From NCBI GenBank assembly GCA_916048095.2, contig OU696574.1:5255087-5319086 (forward strand): a stretch of DNA of 64,000 nt. Direction: 5' to 3'. The notes under the pieces are model-generated. The model was not told the DNA's origin. It made no database searches and worked only from the letters and a program-made list of their open reading frames with translations. The position numbers and the translations under genes were made by a program. Below, in pieces: positions 33,815 to 42,570 of this stretch. Numbering within the stretch: the stretch's first letter is position 1; each line of letters begins with the position of its first letter. The stretch is from Sacculina carcini (lineage: Eukaryota > Arthropoda > Thecostraca > Sacculinidae).

Positions 33815-35802
33815 CGAACCATATCAGAAAATCCTGTGCGTCTTAGAAGAGCCTTACATTGACGTTTGTGCGCTTCCCCGAGAAATGGCATTTTCAAATA
33901 ATAGAGATTCTTGTCTAAATTTCTCATTTGTTTTCGTTCTGACTCGATGGCTCGTTTTTCAATTTGTTTTATAGCATGATGGGGGTAGTTATTTTGTTTC
34001 AAACGCTGTTTTACTTTGCCATGCGATATGCTCATATCCTGTGGTGTTATCGACCTCCTACAAGCCCTCACAAATTCACCATGTGCAACTGAATGTTTTG
34101 CTTGCCTAGGTCCATGGGAATGCCAGTTCATAATAGAGCCACTGTGAAACGGCTTCATATAAAGTTCACTTGTGAATTGATCACCATCGTATTTCACTTT
34201 GCAGTCCAAGAATGGGAGGGATTTGTCTGATGAAACTTCCATTGTGAATTGTATGGAGGAACAGACAGAATTGGCGACTTCAAGAAGATGTTGAGGATCA
34301 ATGTCGTCGTACCACACAACAAAGATATCATCGATGTAGCGTTTCCACAGAACGATGTATGGTAGCTTTGCTTGGATCTGTCGTTCAATATAATCAGCGT
34401 ATATGATCGCTAGTTGTGGAGCCATCGCATTACCCATAGACAATCCATTGGTTTGTTCATAGCTGTTGCCGTCATGTATAACAACATCGTTTGACATTGC
34501 TAGACGAATTAGTTCTATAACATCGTCGGTTTTTATCATGCAGATAACGTTTTCTTTTGATTTGTTATTTTCCAAAAATATTCTCATCATATCATATAGA
34601 CCGAGCTCTTCTTTTGTCGAATTTCGTGGAATATTTCCATATAGATTTTTCACATCTAGAGATGCAAATCCCTTTACTCCGGTTTGCTGGATGGTTTGTA
34701 TCCATGAAAGAAAACCATTTGTACTTCTGATGTGTGCAGGAATAACGTCCAAAAAGCTGTCCAACTGCTTAGAAAAAGACTGAGCCAATTTAGTAGCAGG
34801 TCCATCAATAGATGCGACGATAGGTCTCCCTCTTAGTTGTCCTTCTTTATGATCTTTGGGCAGAATGTACGTACTGCTCGGCATTGGAAAACTGCATTTG
34901 AAGCTATTGATGTACTTTTCAACTTGTTCATTATTTTTGTATTTTTTTGATATTGTGCCAAGTTTCCTATTGAAATTTGCCTGTCTTGTAGATGGTAATA
35001 CCGTTGAAATTTTCGTTAAGTTTTCTGTATTAACGGTGGCTTCAGATAACATTTGTGCGTACTCATTTTCCTTCATTGCAATGAGACGACCAGTTTTATC
35101 CGTCGATGTAATCACAATTTCACTCTTCTTTATGTCCCTTATTTGTTCAGCTTCTTTTGTTTTTCGGTGAGGTAGTAGTTGATCACTGCATTTTAGAAGC
35201 TTCATCATGCCACCTGAGGATTCTTGTATAGTTTCTCTTTCGATGCCATCTCTTTTCATAGTATCTGAACATTTTTCTATGAAAGCTCCACATTCCTTCT
35301 TCAATCGTTGACTGTCTTTGCGACTGTATTGATTCGGTATATATGAAGGTCCTTTTTTCAGAAGTTCTGAGTGTGGAACCTGGTCCGTTTTGTCGATAAA
35401 TAGTGAATCGTTGTTAGACACGCTTTGTTTATTTTCCACCCTGTCACTTTTATTCAAAGACTTTGAGTATATGTTCTGAAATTTTCGTTCCTTTTTTGAT
35501 TCCAGCTCTGAGCGGAATTTTATCATGATACGATGTTCCTCTTCCTTCAGTGGATATATGGCACATTTTAATCTTTCTAAGCGTTGGTATTCCGCATCTA
35601 ATGCCATCTGCAGCCATTGTTTGCTATGTCTCTCGGTCAGTCGATCTGCTGCCAACGACGGAAATGTACTTCGTAGAAAATTTTTTGCTCTCAATCCCAT
35701 CGGAATTATTTTATTTTTACGACATAAACGTAAGAATTCAATGCTACTCCGACATTGTTCCAGCTTTTTAGCTTTGAATAAGTTGATGTCACATAACTGC
35801 AT
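33772..35802 (-). CDS. PLE-A reverse transcriptase
   Basis: A long open frame from an ATG at 35800-35802 has RT motifs in PLE order: TYILPKDHK (about 311), GRPIV (about 325), SLDVKNLYGNIP (about 381), GLSMGNAMAPQLA (about 453) and the active-site YIDDIFVVW (about 489), then LPFLDCKV. The spacing and the LPKDHK, DVxxLYxNIP and MGNxxAP wording are those of Penelope-like and not LINE enzymes. The N-terminal 200 residues are basic and poorly conserved. PLE RTs are related to telomerase and use target-primed synthesis. Confidence 0.93.
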   Translation of the reverse strand: MQLCDINLFKAKKLEQCRSSIEFLRLCRKNKIIPMGLRAKNFLRSTFPSLAADRLTERHSKQWLQMALDAEYQRLERLKCAIYPLKEEEHRIMIKFRSELESKKERKFQNIYSKSLNKSDRVENKQSVSNNDSLFIDKTDQVPHSELLKKGPSYIPNQYSRKDSQRLKKECGAFIEKCSDTMKRDGIERETIQESSGGMMKLLKCSDQLLPHRKTKEAEQIRDIKKSEIVITSTDKTGRLIAMKENEYAQMLSEATVNTENLTKISTVLPSTRQANFNRKLGTISKKYKNNEQVEKYINSFKCSFPMPSSTYILPKDHKEGQLRGRPIVASIDGPATKLAQSFSKQLDSFLDVIPAHIRSTNGFLSWIQTIQQTGVKGFASLDVKNLYGNIPRNSTKEELGLYDMMRIFLENNKSKENVICMIKTDDVIELIRLAMSNDVVIHDGNSYEQTNGLSMGNAMAPQLAIIYADYIERQIQAKLPYIVLWKRYIDDIFVVWYDDIDPQHLLEVANSVCSSIQFTMEVSSDKSLPFLDCKVKYDGDQFTSELYMKPFHSGSIMNWHSHGPRQAKHSVAHGEFVRACRRSITPQDMSISHGKVKQRLKQNNYPHHAIKQIEKRAIESERKQMRNLDKNLYYLKMPFLGEAHKRQCKALLRRTGFSDMVRCWSTSQVSSQVYL

Positions 35803-35832
35803 GGTTGACGATTTGTTGAGTACGAGGTAGAA

Positions 35833-36056
35833 TATTTAGATCCAAAATGTATGGAGTACTCACGTGTCTGGTGGATAAATGATATAAGTTGAAGTTGAAC
35901 TTCTTCAGACACAAGTATGTATTTTTTTACCACAACGTTTCGCCTTACGGCTTTATCAAGCAGTGATAACACATCGTCAACCATTATAAGAAACCAAATT
36001 CACAAAAATATGTTAAAACACGTGATCATACATTAATTGGATATCTGACATAAATA
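35833..36056 (-). repeat. PLE-A terminal repeat (pseudo-LTR), right copy
   Basis: A direct repeat of 32758-32980 with only a few differences by eye. It is followed to the right by a TA tract (36056-36105) and the 3' end of a truncated partner copy. Confidence 0.85.
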
Positions 36057-36073
36057 TATATATATATATATAA

Positions 36074-36105
<32 letters not shown>

Positions 36106-36106
<1 letters not shown>

Positions 36107-36605
36107 AATAGAATTTAAGGATATACTCTGTTGTCTCAAAACTTGCAGTTGAGATCAACTCCTCTGCAGCCGTTCATCAATTTACGTTCATCCCTTCAGC
36201 CTTTCTTCAGCCGTTCATCATGCCACATTCGATTTTGTAGATTAAGTGTTTTTTCCAGCACTGTTGCTTTTTGTTAGCCATATGGCATGTGTTACATTTT
36301 TCTGGGCAACCAAGTTTTTCTTTTGGAGGTCCAAAGATACTTTTGAGAGGTAGACCAGCATCGAACCATACCCGAACCTTATCAGACAATCCTGTGCGTC
36401 TTAGAAGAGCCTTACATTGACGTTTGTGCGCTTCCCCGAGAAATGACATTTTCAAATAATAGAGATTCTTGTCTAAATTTCTCTTTTGTTTTCGTTCTGA
36501 CTCGATGGCTCGTTTTTCAATTTGTTTTATAGCATGATGGGGGTAGTTATTTTGTTTCAAACGCTGTTTTACTTTGCCAAGCGATATGCTCATATCCTGT
36601 GGTGT
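36106..36605 (-). mobile_element. Truncated upstream partner of PLE-A
   Basis: It holds the last part of the RT region (KVKQRLKQNNYPHHAIKQIE), the Cys-rich linker and the first residues of the endonuclease domain, joined by a deletion to the element's 3' end. It is a fossil copy. Confidence 0.85.
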
Positions 36606-36619
36606 TATATATATAATAT

Positions 36620-36846
36620 ATCAAACAAACGAGATTGAAATCGATTGCGCATTCGCAGTTGACTAGTTTTTTCCGCGTTGTCTCGATATTTCTTGCGAGT
36701 TGCTGGTCTCTTTTGTCAAGTCTGTTCAGCAATTGACCGATGTTTTGTTGGCGTAACATTTCGGAGTAAACTATCTCCATTCTCACACACTGGTAGACAT
36801 TGGTGGTATTTATTTCTCGAGACGTCTTTCGGCTAACCTTAGCCAT
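36620..36846 (-). pseudogene. PLE-C leader peptide frame
   Basis: It opens MAKVSRKTSREIN within the hammerhead core itself and continues to KKLVNCECAIDFNLVC, ending at a TA-rich tract. The pattern SRKxxRxIN ... xxAxDFNxxC matches the leaders at 33156 and 40331. Its function is unknown. Confidence 0.55.
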
Positions 36847-36857
36847 CTTCAGGAGTT
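36815..36857 (-). ncRNA. Hammerhead ribozyme 3
   Basis: On the minus strand: CUGAAGA (36852-36846), helix II GGCUAAGGUUAGCC, GAAA (36830-36827), a one-pair helix III with loop ACGU, and triplet CUC ending at 36819. Helix I is only three clear pairs (CUC with GAG), so activity alone may be weak. Confidence 0.7.
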
Positions 36858-36989
36858 AGACTGACCAGAAATTCAAATTACAGTGCTAAGATACAATACA
36901 AAACATGAAATCGTTAAACACGTGCTTAAATATACAGGGTACCTCTCATGCGACACCAGTTGAAATCTAACAAATAAAACACAATACAA

Positions 36990-37082
36990 TTATTACATGA
37001 AAGATATATATACATATATACAAACATATACACACACATACATATACATGCATGCATACACACACAAGCATATATATACATC

Positions 37083-37122
<40 letters not shown>

Positions 37123-37190
37123 CGTACATACATACATATATACGTATATATATATATATATATATGTACGTATACATATACTCGTATATC
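36990..37190. repeat. TA/CA-rich low-complexity tract
   Basis: Mixed (TA)n, (CATA)n and (CA)n sequence in the 3' part of PLE-C. Confidence 0.85.
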
Positions 37191-37469
37191 GGCGTCGTCA
37201 CGCTTGTGCTGCAGCAAGAGCACACCCAGTCAGCTCAGACCGTGGGACTCTCTGAGTCGGTAAAATGCCCTTTTCTTCAACTTGCACGTTCATTGCTGGT
37301 CTCAAGTTGGTGATGTAAATTGTTTCAAGCAGTTTCAGACGCCGTATGTCACGTTCTTGGTCAATGATCTCTGTGCTTTTTACTATCTGCTCCCTATTGA
37401 TCTTTTGTTTGTGCACCGAGATGTTGTGCTTTTGGATTGCACCATTGCTGAGGACCATTGGATTGCACC

Positions 37470-37886
37470 ATTGCTGTCTGTCTGTGTATGTATGCTTGAA
37501 TATGAGGTGACATAATTGCGCGGGTTCAATGTTATAGATCAGGGGCTTCAAACGCAAACGAAGCGATGGCTCATTTATGAAAAAAATGTCCCGCGGGCAG
37601 CAATAAAACGTTCAATTTCACCGTGTAGAATGAATTCATATACAAAACTAATGGATTTGACTTCAACATCCAGAACGGATGGTGTTCGAGTTCTGAAATA
37701 TTCCGCACGTCGGGCGGGTTTAGATATGAGGCGGGCTGAGTGAAAATATTTTGTCCAAATGAAATTATAAATAATGAAATTTAGACTTTTCAATTGATTA
37801 AGGTTTTTATGAGTTTGCCTTATTTATTTTATAATTTGCAATATTTTTATGAATTGTTCCGCACAACGGGCGGGTTTAAATGCTAG
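37470..37886 (+). mobile_element. Short Helitron-like copy, unit g
   Basis: It begins within CTGTCTGTCTGTGTATG and has TGCTTGAATATGAGGTGAC, CCCGCGGGCAGCAATAAAAC, the hairpins at about 37700 and 37857, and ends ATGCTAG at 37886. The left end is interrupted by PLE-C. Confidence 0.65.
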
Positions 37887-39271
37887 AATTATATATAGCG
37901 AGAAACGTTTACCGAAGAAAATGCCAGAGGAATTGCATAAGATCAAATATATTATGATGTAAAGTAATACCGTCATTACTCCCACAGACAAGACCAGACG
38001 TCTAGTGGCAATCAGCGCTGAGAAGTAGGAGTGTGTCGGAGTCAACAGTTGAGGGAGGAAATTTTTCAAGAAATTCAATAGATGCTTCCATCTACGAGGC
38101 AAGCCAAATTCAACAAAAACCTTGACTCCGACACACAAAAAATATAGAAGGAACAAAACTGTTCAGATCTGCCTATCAAAGCTCAAATGTGACTTAACCA
38201 TACCTTGCCTATTACCACCGACACCATTTACCATGCCTTACCCATCGCAAGATCGGAATTGAAGATTTGAAGACAGAATCGACTTGAAGATTTGAAACAG
38301 ATTGAAGAATTGAATCAGCAAGATTTGATCACAGGATTGCAGAATTGAAACAGCGACCCAGTGGCTGCCGTCGACGGGCCAGTCACAAAACTAGCACAAG
38401 GTGCTAGACACCAAAATTGTAAGGTTATGAACGTCATACGACATACTATGAATATTTGAAATCAAGGAGTGTTTTTGTGCCCAATCTGTATATGGATGTT
38501 TCTGCTATTTCAATTCCGCTATTAGGAAGGTGATATAAACACGCATTTGATAGGCTATTAATGGGGACCCAGGTAGTATTCACCCAATTGGAGGATACCG
38601 CTATTTGGAGGTACGCTATTGGATCAACGATTGGGTCGCGAGCAAAATTGTGCACAATTTTAAGTTGCTGACAAAAAATGTCAAGAACAACTGTGATAGA
38701 ATATACTAAATGCGCCGGTGAATAAGCCAGGGTCATGTTTGAACAGCTCACTTCATGCATGAAACTTGAACGTCAAATCTGCCGCGTCGCATTTGCTTGT
38801 TAGAAAATACCGCTAGCTAATTGCTAAATACATCCGCCAATTGAAGTTAAAGGGCGCATTTCACTGTACATCTGTAGACAGCCGTGAAACTACCTACTGA
38901 ATCAAGATGAGATGCTGATACAATTACACAGGTTTGATTCAACCCGACACAAGTAACTGGTTGGACAGTCAAATGCCCAGAATAAAGCCAAGTAAATATC
39001 AACATGAAATCAAATCAAAGGCAGACATATTATCAAAATTACACGGTCCATGAGAAACGGTCCATCACCTTGCATCTTCCATCTGTAAAAACTTCCAGAA
39101 ACACTGCCGCTACATTAATACATACATAAACATAGCCAGTACGCGTGGCTCACACACTGACTACAGCTACTGATGACAGCAGGCCAGCTTGAAAAATGTC
39201 AAGGTAAAGTGTCTATGCAGACGATGGTGACAGAACGGTGTGGAGGGAGGGAAGGCGGAGTGATTACTCAC
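37887..39271. other. Intron sequence with a stem-loop and a possible small inverted-repeat element
   Basis: No gene is recognised. GTGTGTCGGAGTCAA at 38031-38045 is perfectly complementary to 38122-38136 with a 76-nt loop. A diverged inverted pair (CAATTGGAGGATA at 38585-38597, and 38829-38843) might bound a MITE of about 260 bp, but no target duplication is evident. GAAGATTTGAA recurs three times near 38260-38305. Confidence 0.4.
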
Positions 39272-39407
39272 GTGGTCACAATCACACGCCACTCGAGCTG
39301 CTGCTGCATGATGCCGAAACGCAGCGAGCGCCGCTGCTCCAGCGAGCCACGGTAGGCCAGCACGGACAAGCTGGGACACCATACCGACAGCTCGTTCAGC
39401 CAATTGT
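39272..39407 (-). CDS. SMARCAD1: SMARCAD1-like chromatin remodeller, window exon 6
   Basis: The exon encodes [20 protein letters not shown] and then [12 protein letters not shown] and WRVIVTT. Vertebrate SMARCAD1 has DNWxREVNLWCP ... GSQEERKQIRF ... NVIVTT here, the stretch between motifs Ia and II of the first RecA lobe. The acceptor is TTTGCTCAG before 39407 and the donor is CCAC/GTGAGT after 39272. It is 136 nt, entering with the G of GAC supplied by the previous exon and leaving two bases into a Thr codon. Both joins agree with neighbouring exons. It is GC-rich against AT-rich flanks. A longer ORF read through it in another frame is a shadow. Confidence 0.93.
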
Positions 39408-39436
39408 CTGAGCAAAAAGAACGAATATATACATCT

Positions 39437-39444
39437 ATATATAT

Positions 39445-39535
<91 letters not shown>
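39437..39535. repeat. (TA)n microsatellite
   Basis: TA repeat with one early interruption, upstream (in gene sense) of the acceptor of window exon 6 and at the left border of a PLE copy. Confidence 0.95.
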
Positions 39536-39536
<1 letters not shown>

Positions 39537-39624
39537 TTTGGAAGGAGGCCATTATGTATGCACGATTTGTTGAAATCAACAGCAATCGAAATATATCGAA
39601 GAAGAGAGGAAACACAAAGAGACA

Positions 39625-40170
39625 ATGACCATCAAATTGTACTACAAGAACATCATGTCTTCTGCCTATCGAGATGATGAGAACGCCATCAGAAGAATCG
39701 TCGATAGAAACGTGCAGCCAACAGAAGAAGGCACCAAGTTGCAGCTTGTCATTTATTACAAGACACGCAAAACACGCAGCTTGGTGATGAAGAACAGTTG
39801 CCTTCCCAAGACCAGCATGTTGCAAGAAACCAATGTAGTGTACCAGCATACATGTACAACTGGTGACTGCAGTCGCCGAAACTCGCATTACATTGGCTAC
39901 ACAACAACAACGCTGTTCAAACGAATTTCAGCACACCTTCAAGACGGAGCCATTGCCAGGCACTACCGCCAGCAGCATCAAATCAAATTGGACCGAAAGA
40001 CTATGGATGAGAAATCCGAAATAATTTACAGAGAAAATGACATCCGTAGACTCAAAATAATTGAAGCTGTATTTATTAATAAAAATAAATGTGAAATTAA
40101 CATTCAACAACAGCCAGATGTCGCCCTTCCACCCATGCGACATCAATCGACCTTGGCACATAGGTGTTAA
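39625..40170 (+). pseudogene. PLE-B C-terminal region with GIY-YIG endonuclease
   Basis: An open frame of 181 codons: a linker with [13 protein letters not shown], the nuclease core [20 protein letters not shown], a GAIARHY segment, and the tail IIYRENDIRRLKIIEAVFI. The YIGxTTTTLxxRxxxHxxxGAI wording is that of the Penelope/Poseidon-type endonuclease, unlike the PLE-A version (YIGETARPIKTRI). The RT part is absent, so the copy is 5'-truncated. Confidence 0.85.
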
Positions 40171-40318
40171 TTTTGTAACGACCGTTTGCCGCATAGGTGT
40201 CATTATGTAGGTGCCACATTGGCACATGAGTGATATATTGTCTCACCTTGTATATAAACACCGTTAATCGTGTACTGTTTGATATTGTGTATTTTGTTTT
40301 GTATTGTGTTATATCTAC

Positions 40319-40362
40319 TTCTCCTGACGATGGCTAGTGATAGCCGAAAGATACCTCGAGGA
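40319..40362 (+). ncRNA. Hammerhead ribozyme 2 (PLE-B)
   Basis: CUGACGA (40324-40330), helix II UGGCU/AGCCG, GAAA (40346-40349), a one-pair helix III with loop AUAC, and triplet CUC ending at 40357. Helix I is TTCTC (40319-40323) with GAGGA (40358-40362), five pairs including one G-U. The core is intact. Confidence 0.8.
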
Positions 40363-40481
40363 ATAAACTTCAGTGAACAACTGAGTGTGTTGTCTCCTGA
40401 ACACAGAAAAATCGTGCGAAGCATAGAGAAGCTATCGTATCAGCACAACAGTGCCCAGATTGCTGTTGATTTCAACAAATC

Positions 40482-40490
<9 letters not shown>
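40331..40490 (+). pseudogene. PLE-B leader peptide frame
   Basis: An ATG inside the ribozyme (at 40330) opens MASDSRKIPRGINFSEQLSV and continues with [14 protein letters not shown] and VDFNKSC to the TA tract. It is homologous to the leaders at 33156 and 36846. I cannot tell whether it is translated. Confidence 0.55.
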
Positions 40491-40547
<57 letters not shown>

Positions 40548-40647
40548 GTATATATATGTATATATGTATATGTGTATACATATATACATATATATATAAA
40601 TATATACGAGCATATATATATATATGTATGTGTGTATGTGTATATGC

Positions 40648-40705
<58 letters not shown>
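40487..40705. repeat. TA-rich tract, two pure (TA)n blocks
   Basis: Blocks at about 40487-40536 and 40650-40703 with TATG/TACA-rich sequence between them. Confidence 0.95.
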
Positions 40706-40706
<1 letters not shown>

Positions 40707-40707
40707 T

Positions 40708-40878
40708 ATGTCAGATATCCAATTAATGTATGATCACGTGTTTTAACATATTTTTGTGAATTTGGTTTCTTACAATGGTTGACGATATGTTATCACTGCT
40801 TGATAAAGCCGTAAGGCGAAACGTTGTGGTAAAAAAATAAATACTTGTGTCTGAAGAAGTTCAACTTCATCTTATATC
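40708..40878 (+). repeat. Solo terminal repeat of PLE-A
   Basis: It matches the reverse complement of 32758-32980: GTCAGATATCCAATTAATG, CTTGATAAAGCCGTAAGGCG and CTTGTGTCTGAAGAAGTTC. It stops where the long inverted repeat begins (40879). No PLE-A body is attached. Confidence 0.85.
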
Positions 40879-40938
40879 ACGTATATATGTGTATATATGT
40901 GTGTGTGTCCGAACTTTTTGGACGCACCGTTGTATATA
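40879..40938. repeat. Left arm of a 58-60 bp inverted repeat
   Basis: The 35 bp at 40904-40938, with GTCCGAACTTTTTGGACGC, are perfectly complementary to 42421-42455. A further 22 bp (40879-40900) match 42457-42478. The inner motif CGGTGCGTCCAAAAAGTTCG resembles Tc1/mariner ends. The two arms bracket window exons 5 and 4. Confidence 0.9.
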
Positions 40939-40969
<31 letters not shown>

Positions 40970-41481
40970 ATGTGTGTATGTATATGTGTGTGTATGTGTG
41001 TGCAAGTATGTACGAGTAAATTATATAACCGATTTTTCTACTCGAGGTCGTGGATCAACAAAGAGAACAACCGGGGACCAACCCTAAGGATCAACCAAGA
41101 TAACCCTGTGGATCAACAAAGAAAACCGAAAAAAGGTAAAAATGGTCCACTTCAATGCTCTATTAAGACAAGTTAAAAAAGTAAGTTATGATTTAAAATA
41201 AAATAACATAAGTACAGGATCCAAATATCAAATCAAATGAAGTTGTTAAAATTGAAATTGAATTAGTTGAAATTGGTGATCCATTTTTAGATCACTGCCG
41301 GCTAATTGGTTGAGCCGAATGTTATCGAAATCAGATGTGCAGAACTATGTGAGCACTAAAAACGACTCCATAGATTTCGTGATTCCATCATATGTTCATC
41401 ATATTATTGAATCAATCCAAAAATGGAGCCCTAGAAGACACCTGAACACACACAAACATACACACGCGTGTAAGCACACAC
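40939..41481. other. Intron between window exons 5 and 6, right part
   Basis: GT-rich simple sequence (40939-41010), then ordinary AT-rich intron and a CA-rich stretch (41450-41480) at the donor of window exon 5. Nothing else is recognised. Confidence 0.6.
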
Positions 41482-41589
41482 CTAGGATTGACGACGGTAC
41501 AACTACCAAGTACTTCCAGTCTGCATCCAGCAAATTCAGATGGGCCAAAAAAGCAATGGCCTGTATAGTCTTACCAAGACCCATTTCAT
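41482..41589 (-). CDS. SMARCAD1: SMARCAD1-like chromatin remodeller, window exon 5 (Walker A)
   Basis: The exon encodes (D)EMGLGKTIQAIAFLAHLNLL then WKYLVVVPSSIL. DEMGLGKT is the SNF2 motif I (Walker A) that binds ATP, and VVVPSSIL is motif Ia. The first Asp codon is split across the intron (G from the previous exon plus AT), giving LADEMGLGKT as in the family. The acceptor is TTGTTTCAG and the donor CTAG/GTGTGT. It is 108 nt, with a UG-rich tract at both edges. Conservation of the whole motif and good splice sites argue for a working gene. Confidence 0.95.
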
Positions 41590-42128
41590 CTGAAACAAGC
41601 ACACACACACGCACACGAGTAAACATATTTACAAATTCCCAGCACTATCATGTCATCATGTTACTGTATATGATCTGGAGAATAGCTAGCCCGACTGACC
41701 TCTGCTGATTCAAAAATCATTAAATAATTAAAATCATAAATGATAGACACAACCGTGATATGCACATCCACACATTACTCAAGCTTTGCGTGATCCACCA
41801 TTTTGATCTGAATATGACGTTAGTTTTAAATGTGATAAAAAGACATCGTACCCAGCCTGAGAAAGGCTATGATCGCGAACGATAAACACTTCATTATATT
41901 ATGATTGGCAATGAGTATTTTTTGCACAATTATCGCGTGCACTCACTGCCAAATAACCACAATTGGTGATAATTATATTGCTGTTGAAAAACCACACGCA
42001 TGGTATCCGGCACAAGGAGATGTAAACCAGCAAGAAGAATTGTTGCTGCCAAGGAAATTATAGTGTGAGTGAAAACCGTGTTGGCTCAACGGTGAGTCAA
42101 CACAGTCAGCACGTGACAGAAAGCTCAC
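41590..42128. other. Intron between window exons 4 and 5
   Basis: 538 nt of AT-rich sequence with a CA-rich acceptor tract (41596-41620, minus-strand TG). No repeat end or gene is recognised. Confidence 0.7.
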
Positions 42129-42211
42129 CCGCCAGTACTGCGTTGATGTTCTCCTTGTACATTAGCACCAGCCAGCTGAGGCCAATCAGCTGATAACGCG
42201 ACAGAGTCAAA
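42129..42211 (-). CDS. SMARCAD1: SMARCAD1-like chromatin remodeller, window exon 4
   Basis: This 83-nt exon, too short for an ORF scan to flag, encodes LSRYQLIGLSWLVLMYKENI then NAVLA. Vertebrate SMARCAD1 has LKPYQKVGLNWLALVHK..LNGILA, the Q-motif-like start of the SNF2 ATPase. The acceptor is GGTTGCAG before 42211 and the donor is GCGG/GTGAGC after 42129. It enters completing an Asn codon (AA|T) from window exon 3 and leaves one base into the Asp codon of DEMGLGKT. Phase agrees on both sides. Confidence 0.92.
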
Positions 42212-42420
42212 CTGCAACCCACACACATATATATGCACTATAAGCCTATGCACAGCAGGTATGAGGTGTCAGAGGTCTCGAGTAGAGAGTGTGATGAGTA
42301 CCACTAATTCACCGGTTTCACCAGAAAATTGACTTTTCTGTTGACATCTAGAGACAGTTCAAAAACGCTTGTTGTCTATACAAATGGACAACAACATTTG
42401 TCTATACAAATGTCTACACA

Positions 42421-42478
42421 TATATACAACGGTGCGTCCAAAAAGTTCGGACACATACATATATACACATATATACGT
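42421..42478. repeat. Right arm of the 58-60 bp inverted repeat
   Basis: Complement of 40879-40938. It lies just left of a (TA)n tract (42486-42568). Confidence 0.9.
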
Positions 42479-42479
42479 G

Positions 42480-42485
<6 letters not shown>

Positions 42486-42568
<83 letters not shown>
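42486..42568. repeat. (TA)n microsatellite
   Basis: Pure TA repeat leading into the start of a Helitron-like unit. Confidence 0.95.

Positions 42569-42570
<2 letters not shown>

Larger units (their letters stand above)
36610..37440 (-). mobile_element. PLE-C relic: endonuclease C-terminus, hammerhead and leader
   Basis: Read right to left: about 37430-37240 encodes the last part of a GIY-YIG region (QERDIRRLKLLETIYI, with 40021-40080 as its homologue), then a TA/CA-rich 3' part (37220-36990), then a hammerhead (36857-36815) and its leader frame (36846-36620). It is 5'-truncated and inserted in a short Helitron-like copy that resumes at about 37470. It is a fossil, of a family distinct from PLE-A. 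Confidence 0.65.
39540..40490 (+). mobile_element. PLE-B copy: inverted leader scrap, endonuclease end, hammerhead and leader
   Basis: A 29-bp piece at 39559-39587 (TGCACGATTTGTTGAAATCA...) is the reverse complement of the leader end at about 40461-40489. Then comes the C-terminal endonuclease part (39625-40170), a 3' part (40171-40318), the hammerhead (40319-40362) and the leader frame to 40490, cut by a (TA)n tract. This is a 5'-truncated fossil flanked by its own terminal repeat. Confidence 0.75.

Noticed and set aside
38446-38760. 104-codon minus-strand ORF
   Set aside because: No domain or homology is recognisable and it overlaps a possible small inverted-repeat element; there is no splice or promoter support.
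40904-42455. A complete Tc1/mariner element between the inverted arms
   Set aside because: The end words point outward from the interval, and the interval contains two conserved host exons and no transposase.
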